Assembly (NCBI RefSeq): GCF_020360975.1
Contig: NW_025408668.1
Location: 1,302,001 to 1,366,000, forward strand
Reading direction: 5' to 3'
Length of the DNA stretch: 64,000 nt
Origin: Hirsutella rhossiliensis
Lineage: Eukaryota > Ascomycota > Sordariomycetes > Hypocreales > Ophiocordycipitaceae
Part shown: positions 12,501-25,000 of the stretch, one piece after another
How the letters are laid out: each line of letters starts with the position of its first letter
Numbering within the stretch: position 1 is the stretch's first letter
Notes under the pieces: model-generated
What the model saw: only the letters and a program-made list of their open reading frames with translations
The model's database searches: none
What the model was told of the DNA's origin: nothing
Made by a program: the position numbers and the translations under genes

Positions 12501-13452
12501 GTGCCGCTAGAGGCAGGCAGCCAATCATTCCTCTTCCTCCTCCTCTGAAGCCGACGGAGCGTTGTCGGCCCCGGCGTCGCTGCCGAGGGACTCGCGACCT
12601 GGAAACAATTGATGGAACAAGGTCGTCGCCAGCGATAAAGGTTTCAGCAGAGACGCAGCCGGTACCGGCTCGCTACCCGGCCGGGGCTCGCGAATGCCCG
12701 CGCCCGTCGTCAGCGACCAAGTTCACCAGCGAGGTACCGCCCGTGTACACTTGGGCCCAAGCGGCGAGCCACCCCACTGGCTCCACCCCCCTCACACACC
12801 ACCTACGTCAGGCTCTCGAGGTACTTGCAGGTGGGCCCAAGGCCTAGCCTCTCACCGTGCGTGTGTCGGTCCGCAAACTGTCTGCCGGGGCTATGACACC
12901 ACCCGCCCCTGAGCCGTGCGATTCAGATTCTGCAGCGCACGCGAGTCTCATCCCTGCCCTTTGCACTGTGCGCCTCCACTAGAGTCTATCCAGTGCATGT
13001 ACTTTTCTCGCAGATACCACACGCATGCTGCACAGTACAAACGGTGCATGCGCTATCGCTCACTGTCGCCCACGCTGGTGGGAACAGCCCCCCCCTCCTC
13101 TTTCACTCCCACTCCCCCAATCCATCCTCTCGACCACCATCCATCCATCCATCGCAGATCCCAGCCGGCTTCTCCCAAGGAAGACACACACGCTGCCCTC
13201 TTACTCCTTCAATTCAACACCTCCCACGCTCGAATTAACCGTCTTCTGCTCCTCGTCTTCTCATATCTTATCTTCCTTTTGCCTTTTTTTTTTGCCACGC
13301 TCCTCTCTGTGCTTTACCTCAACATGCGGCGTTAGGTTTGCCGGTTGCCGGCCTCTCTGACTTCTGCCTCAAGGCTCGCATCGCGCTTCGGCAGCCACCC
13401 GCCTTCAGCATGTCGATTCACCGTCCTCGAGCCCCCCGTAATTGCTCCCAAC
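6520..13452. other. 6.9-kb gene-poor interval upstream of the CaMKK kinase
   Basis: This is the longest stretch of the first 38 kb without a supportable gene. Open frames up to ~250 codons exist on both strands, but they lack domains and usually lack a real ATG. The sequence is rich in short C-runs and CA/GT-rich patches, and has a (GACGAC)n stretch near 11292-11326. The last ~500 bases before 13453 are pyrimidine-rich, as expected for a fungal promoter or leader. Long regulatory DNA, a long 5' UTR with introns, or an unannotated ncRNA are possible. Confidence 0.4.
11292..11326. repeat. GAC-type trinucleotide microsatellite
   Basis: A run of GAC/GACAAC triplets covers about 35 bases and is not in a recognised gene. 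Confidence 0.8.
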
Positions 13453-16400
13453 ATGGATTCATCGCAACTGCACCAAGCGCTCTCGCTCCATGCGCATCCT
13501 CGCCTCCCCACGTCGTCGTCGTTGCCGCTGCGGACGGCCAGCAGCACCCCGATGTCCTCTCCCGGCCTCTTCAGCCCGTCGCCCTCGCAATTCCACCAGC
13601 CCACGTCCCTCTCGGAGAGCAACACGCCCGCCCCGGCCTTGGGCAGTCCGTATCTGCATCCATTGCAGAACCATAGGGTTCGCGAGTACGTCGTCTTCTC
13701 TCATCCTCGTTGCCCCTCCCCATACCACGACCTGTGTTTCACGATGTTGGGCCCCTCCCCTTCCCCTCGTCGACTCCTGCGCACCGCTGCGGCAGCCCGA
13801 GGTATGCTGACCGCGCATTTGCAGGACCCACAAGGCTCTCATCGACTCCGACATCATCACCGGCCGCAAGTCCATCAACCAGTATGAAGTCATCGAGGAG
13901 ATTGGCCGCGGCATGCACGGCAAGGTCAAGCTCGCCCGCAACACCCAGACTGCCGAGAACGTTGCCATCAAGATCATCCCCCGCTTCTCCAAGAAGCGCC
14001 GTCTCGGCCGCGTCACCGCCATGTCTCCCCAGGACAAGACCAAGAAGGAAATTGCCATTCTCAAGAAGATCCGACACCCCAACGTCGTCGCGCTCCTCGA
14101 AGTAATCGACGATCCCGAGCTCAAGAAGATCTACATGGTCCTCGAGCACGTCGAGCTCGGCGAGGTCGTCTGGCGCAAAAAGGGCCTGCCGCACATCTGC
14201 CAGTACGAACGAAGGCGCATCGAGCGCGAGATGCGAGGCGACGCCCCCACAGCCGAGGAGGAGCAGTACGACCAAATCCTCGAGCGCCGCCAGGCTCTCA
14301 AGGAGCTCAAGAGGGCGAGGCTGGCGCAAAACTACGCCGGTCCATCCGACTATTGGAGCGTCGAATACGGCGCCGCCGACGAACGCAGCAGCGCCGGCCC
14401 GTGGTCCCGCATCCCTTCACGCGAAGACTTTGCAGTCGTTGACGGACAGCCGTCCCCGGCTGGTTCTTGCCCATCATCCTGTGCGCCCTCGAGGTCCCTG
14501 TCCTCGACGTCGGCAGGCCCGGCCCCGCCGGAACTCGATGAGATGGTGGACTGGGCCGCTGATATGGAGACGCCCATTCCGCAGTGCGGCTCATATACCG
14601 CCTTCGACGGGGCCACGCACGGCTCTCATCGTGGCGAGGGCTTCAGGCCCCGATCTTCGAGCGTGGCTGATTCCATTATCTCTCACATGTCCTCGGTCGA
14701 TTACAACCCTCGCGCCCACGACCCGTTCGCCGAGGACTTTTCCTTCGTCCCCTGCTTCACCATGGACCAGGCCCGCTCAACGTTCCGGGACACCGTGCTG
14801 GGGCTCGAATATCTCCATTACCAGGGAGTCGTCCACCGAGACATCAAGCCGGCGAATCTGCTTTGGACTAGGGACCACCGGGTCAAGATTTCTGATTTTG
14901 GCGTCTCGTACTTTGGCCGACCTATCCGCGACGGCGAGCTGGACGAGACCGTGTCCGAGTCGGAAGCTAAGGACTTTGACGACGACTTGGAGCTCGCCAA
15001 GACGGTCGGCACCCCCGCCTTCTTCGCTCCCGAGCTGTGTTACACAGATGTCGACAGCAAAGAACAGCCCAAGGTGTCGGAGCAGATTGACGTTTGGTCC
15101 CTCGGAGTCACGCTCTACTGCCTCATCTATGCTCGCATTCCCTTCCTGGCAGAGGACGAGTTCCAGATGTTCCGGAAGATTGCAACCGACGAGGTGCACA
15201 TTTCCCGCAGACGCCTGAAGCCCGTCGACCCATCCACCTCGCCATCCGCAACGTCCCTCTACAAACGCCAAAATGCTCACCCGTATCGTGACGACAACGA
15301 CCTTGAATACGAAGAGGTTGACAACCTCCTCTACGACCTGCTCCGGCAAATGCTCATCAAGAACCCTGAGAAGCGAATCCGCCTAAGGGACATCAAGCGC
15401 CATCCGTGGGTCGTCCAAGGCATCACCAATCCCGTGGGCTGGCTTGACGACACGGATCCAGCACGACCCTCTTGCGGCAGGAAGATCCAGGTCGACGAGA
15501 AGGACATGTCGTTTGCCGTCGTCCCGCTAAACTTCTTGGAGCGAGCCCGTTCGGTCGTGAAAAAGGCTGTGGGAAAGGTCATGCAGCCCTTAGTCGAACG
15601 AGGCGACAGCAGGTCTCGACGTCGAGCCGCAAGCAGCGCAGCTAGCTCGGCCGGCGACAGTGTGCTCCGGAACACCGGTCCGCCCACTAACTACACCAAC
15701 GATCGCCGTGGCAGCTTTCGCGGCGACGACTACTTCTTTCAAACCAGCAGAGACGGCCCAGCGCCGGCGGGTCACCTCGCCCCGTCTTCGTCAGGAACCA
15801 ACGTCAGAGCCGAGACGGTGGAATACGACCCCCTTGCCACGGTTCTGCCCCCTTTGCAAAACTCTCGGGACCCCAACCCCGCAGAACGTAGCAGCACTGA
15901 AAATGACGGCCCTTCTCGACACTCTCACCGCCAGCACGGCAACTCCAGGCCTCCACAAAGCTTGTTTCAGTTGAGGCCACCTCCGTCAGAGGCACGCCCA
16001 AGTCCTGCCTCGCTCTGGTGCGGCGGACACCGGGAGAGCCAGCGTGAGGAGGAGCCGGTTGGGCGGCGGGCCCGTGGTCCAGAATGCAAGGGCGAGGACA
16101 GCTCCCGGTCGGCATCCGCAGACAGGGCCTTGTTCGTCAGCACGGACAAGCGGGCTCATGCCCAGGTGGCACTGAGCAATGCAGTGGCGCCGGGAAGCAT
16201 TCAGGGGCCGAGACGTCTGAAATCTATGAGATCGATAGAACTCAAGAGAGGCCCGCGCGAGCACAGCAGCACTACGCCATCGCCTCTGTCAAGCTCTCCC
16301 CAGACTGCTGCGGCCACGTATCAGCACGGCCAGCCTCGGTCCGACCCAAACTTTCACGCACGGCAGCAGACACACGTTGATGAGCGCCCACGAACAGCTC

Positions 16401-17260
16401 ACCGTGTAGAGACCTCGTCGGGAGCGGAGCGGGCCAAGCTCCACAGCCACGACCCCCTCGTGCCGGAGACCCCTGCGGCACGTTCGGCCACTCATTCCTC
16501 GGCGACGGCAGAGCCCGAGGGACACCAAACCCATGATGCTGACCTGAACGCAGTGGACGTCCCTTGTCCGCCATCTCCCGGCGCGCAGGAATGGACCCGG
16601 CACTTTACAGCGCCGTCGAGAGGCAACACGATAACGACCATCAAGTCGTCGAGCGTGGAGTCGATGGAGGCCATCGGCACCCCTCTCACAAGTCCTAGTG
16701 AGACGACGAGCCCGGTGCCGAGGGACATTGCACCCAAAAACGCCTCGCACAGAATGCTCATTTTCCAGTCGGACCCCTCCCTGCCGGCCTTACTCAGCGG
16801 GGCCAGCTCCGTCTCGGCAGACATCGAGGGGGAGCTGCTGGGAAAGCCTGGCATCGTCAAGGGTCAGTCGCCACGACTCGAAGCGGAAGATTCCATGACC
16901 CGACCTGCGCCGGCCAAGGAGCCATCCACCAGCTTGGGACTGGATCACGTTTTCGAGAACGCCCCTGCCATGGAGAGCGGCCCGCTGGCCCTACATATTG
17001 TCCCGGCCGGGCCCGGGAGCCCTGGCACGGTCGGGTCATCGGATAGGAGCCCGGCTCACGATGACGACGACGACGACGGCAGCGACGACGGCATCCTGCT
17101 CATGGCCAAGCCTCGCAGACGGACCTCTCTCATGCTCAGGGCCTCACCCGTGCGCCCCGTCGAGGCGAAACGGAGGGATACCGGTGCCAGCACAGCTAGC
17201 AACGAAACCGCGAAGAGGATTCCTGTGCACGACGACGATGGCAACCCGTGCTTAATCTGA
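13453..17260 (+). CDS. Ser/Thr kinase, CaMKK/Ssp1-type (1222 aa, two exons)
   Basis: This is an upstream kinase of the CaMKK/Ssp1/Sak1 group, known to phosphorylate the activation loops of Snf1/AMPK-type and CaM kinases. Exons are 13453-13685 and 13825-17260. The 139-nt intron has a GTACGT donor and a TTTGCAG acceptor, and splicing joins RVRE to THKALIDSD in frame. Kinase landmarks are the glycine loop GRGMHGKV (about residue 105), VAIKII, HRDIKPANLL (about 415), DFG (about 435) and the activation segment TVGTPAFFAPEL (about 480). The domain ends at HPWVVQG (about 607). A poorly conserved insert of ~180 residues separates the N-lobe from HRD; it starts with a charged helix (YERRRIEREM). The C-terminal half is Ser/Pro-rich and looks disordered, with an Asp run and a basic PRRRTS near the end. 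Start ATG 13453 follows a pyrimidine-rich leader. Confidence 0.9.
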
Positions 17261-18616
17261 AGAATTGGGACACATGATGCCTTCTAAACATTAACTTTGC
17301 TTCTCGTCAACAATACCCCACGCAGCCACAATCTCGGTGAATTTGGAACAACATTTGTTTAGGTCGGGAAGTCGTGGAAGACAAAGCACACATTGACTCG
17401 GCGGGATTCCTCACGGAGCGCTGGTCCTGCTTGCATTCGCTTGAACGAGTCCACAATTACCGCGACGTCTTGACGTCACTGAAAACCTCTCTACTCTCTC
17501 ATCATTCACATTGGTCGGCCGTCGGCTTTTTCTTCTCTGGTCTCGCATAGCTTGTTGGACGCAGCCATTTCTTCTTTCCATGACATCGACTTTCTTAAAC
17601 ACATCCCCGGACGTTGAAGACACGAATGGACGTCTTGGTGTGCGCCAGGTTTACGACAGATGAAGGGACGAGGAGATGACTACCCGGCTCTGAGACCGGC
17701 ACATGCGGCGGTGCATACGGGACATGCGGGCATACCAAGCACGCACCCACCACGCGGAGCACACGAGAGCGATAGGGGCACAACCAGCGCATCATGCAGG
17801 GACTTGGACGTGCATAGGGGGCCTTTTGACTTTCTGCTTCATGTTGTATCTGCATGGGCTCCACGATGAGCGTGGCGTCCCCCCCCCCCCTTCCTTTGCG
17901 GACCGGAGCCCGGACGTTACTGGCGCTTTGGCGGGAGGCAGCGTTGTGAAAGAAAGCTGGCTTTGAGGGGAACGCCCCTGGTTTTACACCCGTTCAATTT
18001 TCTGCTCGTTTTTTTCTTTCTCTTCTCTTCTCAACACCCTTGTTTTCCGGAGGTGCCGGCGGTTTGATCACTTATATAGTACCCGGGTGAGGGACAGCGT
18101 GGTGCTTTTTTTTCACTTGGGAGGCTCGCTGGCCATTTTGTCAAGACGCTGGGTCAGGTCATATTATAGTCATGTTTCGGTTTCGGGTTTGGGGTGGGCA
18201 TAGGTAGCGACGCCGGAGCGCGCCTTGGATGGCAAATTGATTACCTTGAAATCTGCGGTTTTTTCTTGACGTTTAAGTATTTTGGTGATGTGTCGACGGC
18301 TTTCTCAGTGCCGCGGTGTCCTCGGCCGCTTTCCTGGAGGCGATCCGCGTCGCCCTCTCAATCGGGGAAGAAACCCGCGGCCCGAATCCAGCCGGGGTTC
18401 TCTGCTCTTTGTGGGACAGACGAGGAGCCGGCTTGCTCCCCCGCAAACGCCGTGCCAAAAGATCATTCCGCCTATATCTTTCTAACATGCATATGTATAT
18501 CTATATATGACCAAGGGGGGCGGCGCATGCCGCTTCCCCCATGCCCGCGGCGACTTTTACGCCGGCACGAGATCCTCCGACGGGCCTGGGAGAACAGAGA
18601 AAGAGGGAGGGGGAGT
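17261..18616. other. Convergent intergenic region
   Basis: This is 3' flanking DNA of the kinase and of ALG2. It contains a run of about 12 C near 17879-17890 and T-runs near 18008 and 18107. No open frame here is convincing. Confidence 0.45.
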
Positions 18617-20205
18617 CTAGTTCCGAGTGAGGCGCTTGTACATGCTGGCCAGGCCCAGGCCAAGGGAGAGAAGGAGGGCGAGGAAGACGAGGTTGAGCAC
18701 GCTGCTGGACAGGGGCGGCGGGCCGGGCTTGGCGGCCACCATGTCGGCGACGAGGGCATCGAGGCGGTCGGCCATCTGGTCGCGGCCAAAGGTGTTCTTT
18801 ACGCGGCGGGCGCCGTCGGAGCCCATGCGGGCGAGGTCGGCGGCGGGCAGGGCGAGGGCGCGGCGCATGACGGCGGTCCAGGCGGGCACGTCGTCCGGGT
18901 CGCGCAGCCAGCCCGTCGCCGGGTCGCAGACGGTCTCGACGGGCCCGCCCGTGTTCGCGGCGAGGACGGGCCGGCGGGCGAGCATGGCCTCGAGGGGCAC
19001 GATGCCAAAGTGCTCGTTGGAGGGGGTGTAGACGACGAGATGGGCCGCGGCGAGGAGGGCGGCCTTGAGGGCGTTTGGGATGGAGAGGAGGAAGAGGACC
19101 TGGGCGGTCGGGGAGAGCGCGTCGGCCAGGGCGGTGGGGGACGCGGGGCTGGTGACGGAGTGGTGGGAGAGGTGGAGCGACGAGGCGAGCTGACGGAGCT
19201 CCTGGTGGTACTGGACGTTTTCCGAGACGCGGGAATCGTAGCCGCCTGAGAGTTGCTGTGGGTTAGCCAATGATGGAGGGGGGGGTTGATGAAAGGGTGA
19301 GAGGATACCTGCGAGGACGAGGCGGACCCCGTCGCGCTCGGGCTCGGGGATGGCGGCAAAGGCCTTTATGGCGAGGCCAATGTCCTTTTTCCTCTCGAAG
19401 CGGTTAATGCTGAGCATCAGCTTGCCATGGCCACGGAGAGTCTTGCCCCAGCCGGCGCGCAGCTCATCGTCGGCGTCGTCGTGGGAATCGGTGTCGACGC
19501 AGGGATAGACGACGTCGATGCGGACCTTTGCAGGGAGGCGCGGCCAAGTGCGCTCAACGACGGAACGGGTAAAATTTGAATTGACAGCAACGGCCTGCGC
19601 AAACCCCATGCTCCACTGCTCGAGAAAGTCAAAGGGTACGCGGTAGAGGCGCTTGGCGCGGGAGCCTTGGCGGCCCTGGACGAGCAGCAGGTCGGGGAAG
19701 TGGCAGTAGAAGAGGATGGGGACGGCGCGGTAGAGGCAGCGCAGCAGGGGCAGGCCGGCGGAGAGCTGGTCGGCGACAAAGGCGCGGGGCGTGAGGGCTG
19801 GCAGCTCGCGCGAGAGGGTGACGTGGAGGATGAGGTGGACGTGGCGAAGGACGGCGCAGAGGATGGCGAGGCGGGAGAAGAGCGAGGGGGGGACGAGCCA
19901 GGCGCCGCGGACGCGCACGTCGAGGGTGCCTTTAAGCATGCGCACACACACACGTCAGTATTCGCGTCGTCGTCGTCGTGCTGGTCAGGGGAGGGCTGAC
20001 CGTCGCGGCACTCGTCGAAGCAGTGGCGCGGGTCGCAGTGGTTGGTGAAGATGACGACGCGGTGGCCGCGCTGCTGCAGGCCGACGGCGGCGTCGACGAC
20101 GAGGCGCTCGGCGCCGCCAATGCCGAGGTCGGGGTGGAAGAAGACGATGGGGCCGCCGCCGTCGCCAGCAGCGGGCGCGGGGAGGGAGCGCTGCTGCGGT
20201 GGCAT
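18617..20205 (-). CDS. ALG2: ALG2 alpha-1,3/1,6-mannosyltransferase (484 aa, three exons)
   Basis: ALG2 adds the second and third mannoses to the dolichol-linked oligosaccharide on the cytosolic face of the ER, for N-glycosylation. It is a GT-B, family 4 enzyme. Exons on the minus strand are 20205-20001, 19929-19309 and 19245-18617. The introns are 71 nt and 63 nt; removing them joins ECRDG to TLDVRVRG and LVLAG to [13 protein letters not shown] in frame. Visible motifs are [17 protein letters not shown] at the N terminus, [13 protein letters not shown], and the EX7E-type [11 protein letters not shown] followed by [11 protein letters not shown] hydrophobic C-terminal helix ([16 protein letters not shown]) matches the membrane anchor of fungal ALG2. 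The second intron has a CTAAC branch-like site. The length is normal for the family. Confidence 0.94.
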
Positions 20206-20623
20206 TTTTGGTGGTGGTGGTGGTGATGGCGGTGAAGCTGGTGATGGCGATGGGAAACAAGGAAGAGGACAGCGAATATGGGGGGCGATAAGGGTCGATA
20301 AGGGACATGCGGTTGGCCAAGTGTGGGGGTTTCCAGTGCCCCGCTGCCGATTCCGGCTCGGGTGCTACCCCACTATGCTTACAGGGGCTACAGGCCTGTC
20401 AGCTGCAGCACTGGGGAGGGTCCAGCGCAGAAACAGCCGAGGTAAAAACAGGCCCGTGATAACTACCTACTTATAACCACCAGTTCAACCTCAACCTCGA
20501 CAACGCACCATCATCGTCGACTTTCCCCTCCTCTCTCCACGCTCCCCCAACACTCAATCAGTCAACCAATCCAAGAATCCATATTCGCACAACAGAAGAA
20601 AAGAAGACAAGAGCGAAGAAGTC
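20206..20623. promoter_or_regulatory. Divergent promoter of ALG2 and enoyl-CoA isomerase
   Basis: 418 bp separate the two start codons, so both promoters lie here. The side next to the isomerase start is pyrimidine-rich, followed by an A-rich leader. I see no clear TATA box. Confidence 0.55.
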
Positions 20624-20983
20624 ATGGCCTCCCCCCCACCCCTCTTCTCCATCCCCATCCCCCCCCTCGCCGACTCCTCCGCCCACCCCGGCGGCTCCAT
20701 CGTCTGCACCGCGCCCCAGCCCGGCGTCTTCCTGCTGACCTGGTCCTCGCCCCCGGACAACCGCCTGACGACGCCCTTTTGCCGCGCCCTGCTCGCCGCC
20801 CTCGACGCTCTCGAGTTTGGGCCCGCCGCTGCCGCCGGAGGGAGCGTCCTCATCACCACCAGCGCCATTACAAAGTTCTACTCCAACGGCCTCGATCTCG
20901 CACATGCCGTGGGCACGGATGGCTTCTGGCCCTTGCTGTACCAGGTCTGGCGGAGGTTCCTGACGTACGTCTCTCTCTCTCTG

Positions 20984-21015
<32 letters not shown>

Positions 21016-21569
21016 CACATGTATATCGTCGTTCGCTCACCATCCCCAGCTACCCCATGCCCACCATCGCCCTGCTCAACGGCCACACCTACGCCGGCGG
21101 CCTCATGCTCGCCATGGCCCACGACTACCGCATCGCCCCCTCGGCCCGCGGCCACCTCTGCCTCAACGAGCTCCTCTTCGGCGCGCCCCTCAAGCCCGCC
21201 ATGGCCGCCCTCTTCCGCCACAAGCTGCCCCCCGCCACCTGCCGCGCCCTCGCCCTCGAGGCCCGTCGCTTCGCCGGCCCCGATGCCCTCGCCGCCGGCA
21301 TCGTCGATGTCGTCGCCACCTCCTCCCCCGGCCTCGACGACGCCCTCGCCTTGGTCCGCGACCGCGCCCTGCTCGAAAAGTCCAAGTCCGGTGTCTACGG
21401 CGTCATCAAGACCGAGATGCACAGCCCCCTTCTTGCGTACCTCTCCCCCCCCGGCCTCGAGGCTGAGGATGCGCGCTTTGACCGTGATCAGCGCGCAGAG
21501 GCCGAAAGGAAGGAGTTTGGCAAGGTCTGGTACGACCAGTGGCTCAACGAGTCCAAGGCCAAGCTGTAG
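20624..21569 (+). CDS. Peroxisomal enoyl-CoA isomerase/hydratase (286 aa, two exons)
   Basis: This is a crotonase-fold enzyme, most likely a delta3,delta2-enoyl-CoA isomerase of fatty-acid beta-oxidation. Exons are 20624-20964 and 21050-21569. The 85-nt intron (GTACGT donor, CCCCAG acceptor) joins RRFLT to YPMPTIALLNG. The oxyanion-hole segment FYSNGLDL and the second glycine-rich turn GHTYAGGLMLA are typical. The single acidic residue in LNELLFG (Glu about 154) suits isomerases better than two-Glu hydratases. The C terminus is AKL, a PTS1 peroxisome signal. The intron carries (CT)n and (TA)n tracts. Hydratase activity cannot be excluded. Confidence 0.9.
20969..21018 (+). repeat. CT/TA microsatellites inside an intron
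   Basis: A CT-rich run passes directly into an alternating TA run within the isomerase intron. It is likely to vary in length between strains. Confidence 0.8.
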
Positions 21570-22028
21570 CAGCCTCTTCTCTTCTTTTTGCACTTCTCAT
21601 CTGGCGGAAGCGCGCTTCCTGTACAAAACCTCGTTGCCATCCTTGCATCCATGACTGTGGTCGAAGCAAAACATGTAAAACCTGCCAAACTACAGAGTAT
21701 ACCATCACACGCCCTCGACTGTGGCGACTACGCTACCAACGGGTATCTTATATATATTTCCATATACGTGCTGTTAGGCATTGTAGGCCGAGTCGTCACT
21801 GTTGGAGCTGCGGATATACAAAAAATGGCCGTCTGCCGTCTGACTCTTGTATTATTCTGTCATGAACAATGGAGAGTCTAACTCCGGCCACATGCGGCGA
21901 GAAACAAAAGGCTACAAATAAAAAGGGGTATCGATCCTTATTCTCTTAACGCTTCAGCCCGCATCTACAAGAATCCGCTGTCCAACATCACTCGACTCGT
22001 CTATACACCAGAGGCACGTCTCGGAGGA
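21570..22028. other. Convergent intergenic region
   Basis: 459 bp between the stop codons of the isomerase and the TBC gene; it presumably holds both 3' UTRs. No gene is seen. Confidence 0.5.
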
Positions 22029-25000
22029 TCACGCCTGCACGAGACCCGGCGAGGCCCCCCTTGACGGCCCGCTCCAGGACTCGCCGCTCTCCGCCACGAC
22101 CTCACCGTCGCGCGCGTCTCTCCGGTCCCAGTCGCCGTTGCGCTGGGCCACCAGGTCCTTCTCCGCCTGCATCGCCTTGTCCCTGCGCTGCTCCACGTCC
22201 TCCCTGCGCACCACCCGCCGCAGCCCCTCGCTCGCCTGGATCAACCCGTCGATGCTGATGGCGTGCTCCGTCATCTGGTGATTGATGTACGTGTAGACCC
22301 CTGCGGCCGAGTCGCGCTCCAGCAGGTTCGTCTCGTTGAGCTTGAGCAGGGCCAACGCCACCTGGAAGAGGAACGTGCTGCCGTCGTTTGTGCACAGCAC
22401 CACGTCCCACACCCGGAACAGCGCCTCGGCGCACAGGCAGTCGGTGAAGACGGACAGGAACCACTGAAATGTTAGCGCCTCGAGCTCAATCGAGAGCGAG
22501 TCGAGGTGCGCCGACAGCTTGGGCAGTACCGTCGACACGTACTGCCGCAGCACTTGCTGGTCGGCGCGCGACGGCATCAACGAGTGGTCGTAGTACCCGT
22601 CGGGCAGGATGCTCTCAACCATGGACGCGAGCACCCAGAAGGCGTCCTCGGCCGACGGTGTGATGAGCAGCAGGTTGGCCGCAATCAGGTTCATGCCCTG
22701 GCAGTAGCCCACCTCGGTGTTGCGGCGCGAGTACGCCAGCAGCACCTCGTTGAGCTTCTGCACCCCTGGGCCCTTTCGGAAGAAGATGTTGTCCGTCAGC
22801 GTCCGGTGAATGTCCATCTGGATCTGGCTGACCACAGCCGGGTCGTCGCCATCGCTGCCCTGGGACACGAGGTCCTCGTAGTAGCCCGGGATGCGCAGCG
22901 CGTTGGCTCCCGAGCACTCGGACCAGATCTTGGCCCGGTAGGCGACGGGGATGCCGCTGAGGACCAGCGTTTTGAACTCGTTCCATTTGGCCCGGCCCAC
23001 CTTGCCCTTGTTTCCCAGGTCCGAGATGCCAATCATCTCGCCGTCGGCCACGCGCGTCTCGGGCAGGATCATGGCGGGCGTCTCATACCGGGCCTCGGCC
23101 ACGGCGGCGGCGGCTGCCACGGCCGCCTCGCCCTCGCGTCGTCGCTCGGCCCGGACCTTGCGCAAGAAGTCGTTCCACTTGACCATCTTGTCGCGCTGCA
23201 GCGAGTCGTGTACGTCGCTAAGCTGCTCAAGGAGGAGCCGCACCGGCTCCACGTCCTCTTTGACGAGCGTGCCCACCGTTGTGGCATCCGCCTCGGGTGG
23301 CTGTGCCGCCGCTTCGCTGTCCACAGCCGTCGTCGTGCTCGCCAGGGGCACGAGGCCGGCGCCAGTCGGCGTGATGCCCGGGGACTTGAGGGGCTCGCCG
23401 TCTCGACTCCCGGTCGGTCCGGGGGCCTGCGACGCATCGGTGCCTTCCATGACCTCGAGAGCGGCCCCGCTCATGCTGGGAGTGTGGCTGAGAAGCTCGG
23501 TGGGGAACGTCGCGATCCTCAGGTAGTCCTGCCACCGCTTCGGTTTGTCCTCGGCTCCTCGCTCCCCGGCGCTGCCCGGACTCTCGGGCCGGCCGTCGTC
23601 CGAGACGCTGCCATTAAGGCTGGATGCCTCTTCCAGGAGGCTAGGCGAGATGCCCGAGCGGCCGTTGAGCATCTCGGCGCGGCTCCCATTGCGCATGTTC
23701 TGCGCCATGTGTGCCGCCTCGCGTTGTCGCTTCTTGCGCCGCTGGTCGTAGATGAAGCCGAAGCTGTCCGTGAGGAATTCGCTCGTGGCGTAGTTGGCAT
23801 GGATGCTCGTCATGGTCGGCGGCTGCGACTCGGGGGGCAGGATGGCGTCCATCTCGACGGGGCCGTAGCTCTCCTGCGGCGCGACCGAGGGTTTCCCGGT
23901 CCCCCAGACATCCTGGGCCTGTGCCTTTGTGCTTGCGGGTGCCTGGGGGGCCGGAGTGGACCGTCGCATCGCCATCAGCGCCTTGGGGCCGCCGGCAACG
24001 GAGGCGGCACGCGTCGACTGCACCGTCCTTGCGCTCACGGCCGAGCCTGCTCTGGCGGATGCCGCGCGTCTAGAGGGGCTCGCGGCTCGGCCTCTGGCGT
24101 CTGTTTCTCGAGGCGTGCCGGTGCCACCGGCGACGAGCCGCAGCGCGAGGCTGGCCAGCGACGCGGATGGCTTGGGGTCCGAAGCATTGGCCGAACGGAT
24201 GCTAGAGGCACGGCTGGAGCTCCGTACCGACGCAGGATCGGCTGGCGTGGGAGGGTTGAAGAGGTCTTCTTGGAGGGTCGGGCGCCTGTCCATGCTGGAG
24301 TGCGATCGGACGATCGTCGACGAGGCCGTCACCTTCTGCCTGCCGTCCCCATTGATGCTGTTTGTGCGGGCATGCTTCTTGGCGGTGCCGGTCCCCCACA
24401 AATAATCTTTCCATCCCCTCATGGTGCCCTTGGTGCTGCCGGGGGTAGCGTTGCCCGTCAACGAGGCGCCGGTGGCGCGAATGGTGGAGTCGGCCCGATG
24501 CGTCTCGCCGTAGGCGTTCTCGGACACGGTGTCGCGCATGGCGTCGCTCATGAGATCGCAGAGGGCGTCGTTGTCAGAGGCCTGGGCGCGGTCGTTTGCG
24601 CGCAGCTCGGTTTCGACGGCGCGCAGCCTCGTCTCGAGGTCGAGGTTGGACAGGCCGCACTCGCGCACGATCTTGCGCAGGGCGCGCTCGCGCTCGTCGG
24701 CTCTGCGGCGGAGGGAGGCAATCTGGACATCGCGCTGGGCAAGGTCCTCGGCGATCTGCCTGACGAGGGCGACGGCACCATGCCTGGCGACCAGCCGCTC
24801 GATGTGGCCATCGGGTGCTTGGTGAAGGGCGCCGGGGACGGACTGCCTCAGGGGAGCATCCTCAAAGAGGGCGTCGCGGGCGGACCTGCGTCCGGCGAGG
24901 TTGTCGACCATGGACAGGGCGCGGGCGCTCGCGGTGCTGTCGCGGCGGTTGTCGGGGAGGCAGGGGGCGGCGGACTTTGGGGGGGCGGAGGGATGGTCGT

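Noticed and set aside
18194..19249. Plus-strand 351-codon Gly-rich frame opposite ALG2
   Set aside because: Antisense of the ALG2 coding sequence; the Gly/Glu richness reflects codon complement, not a protein.
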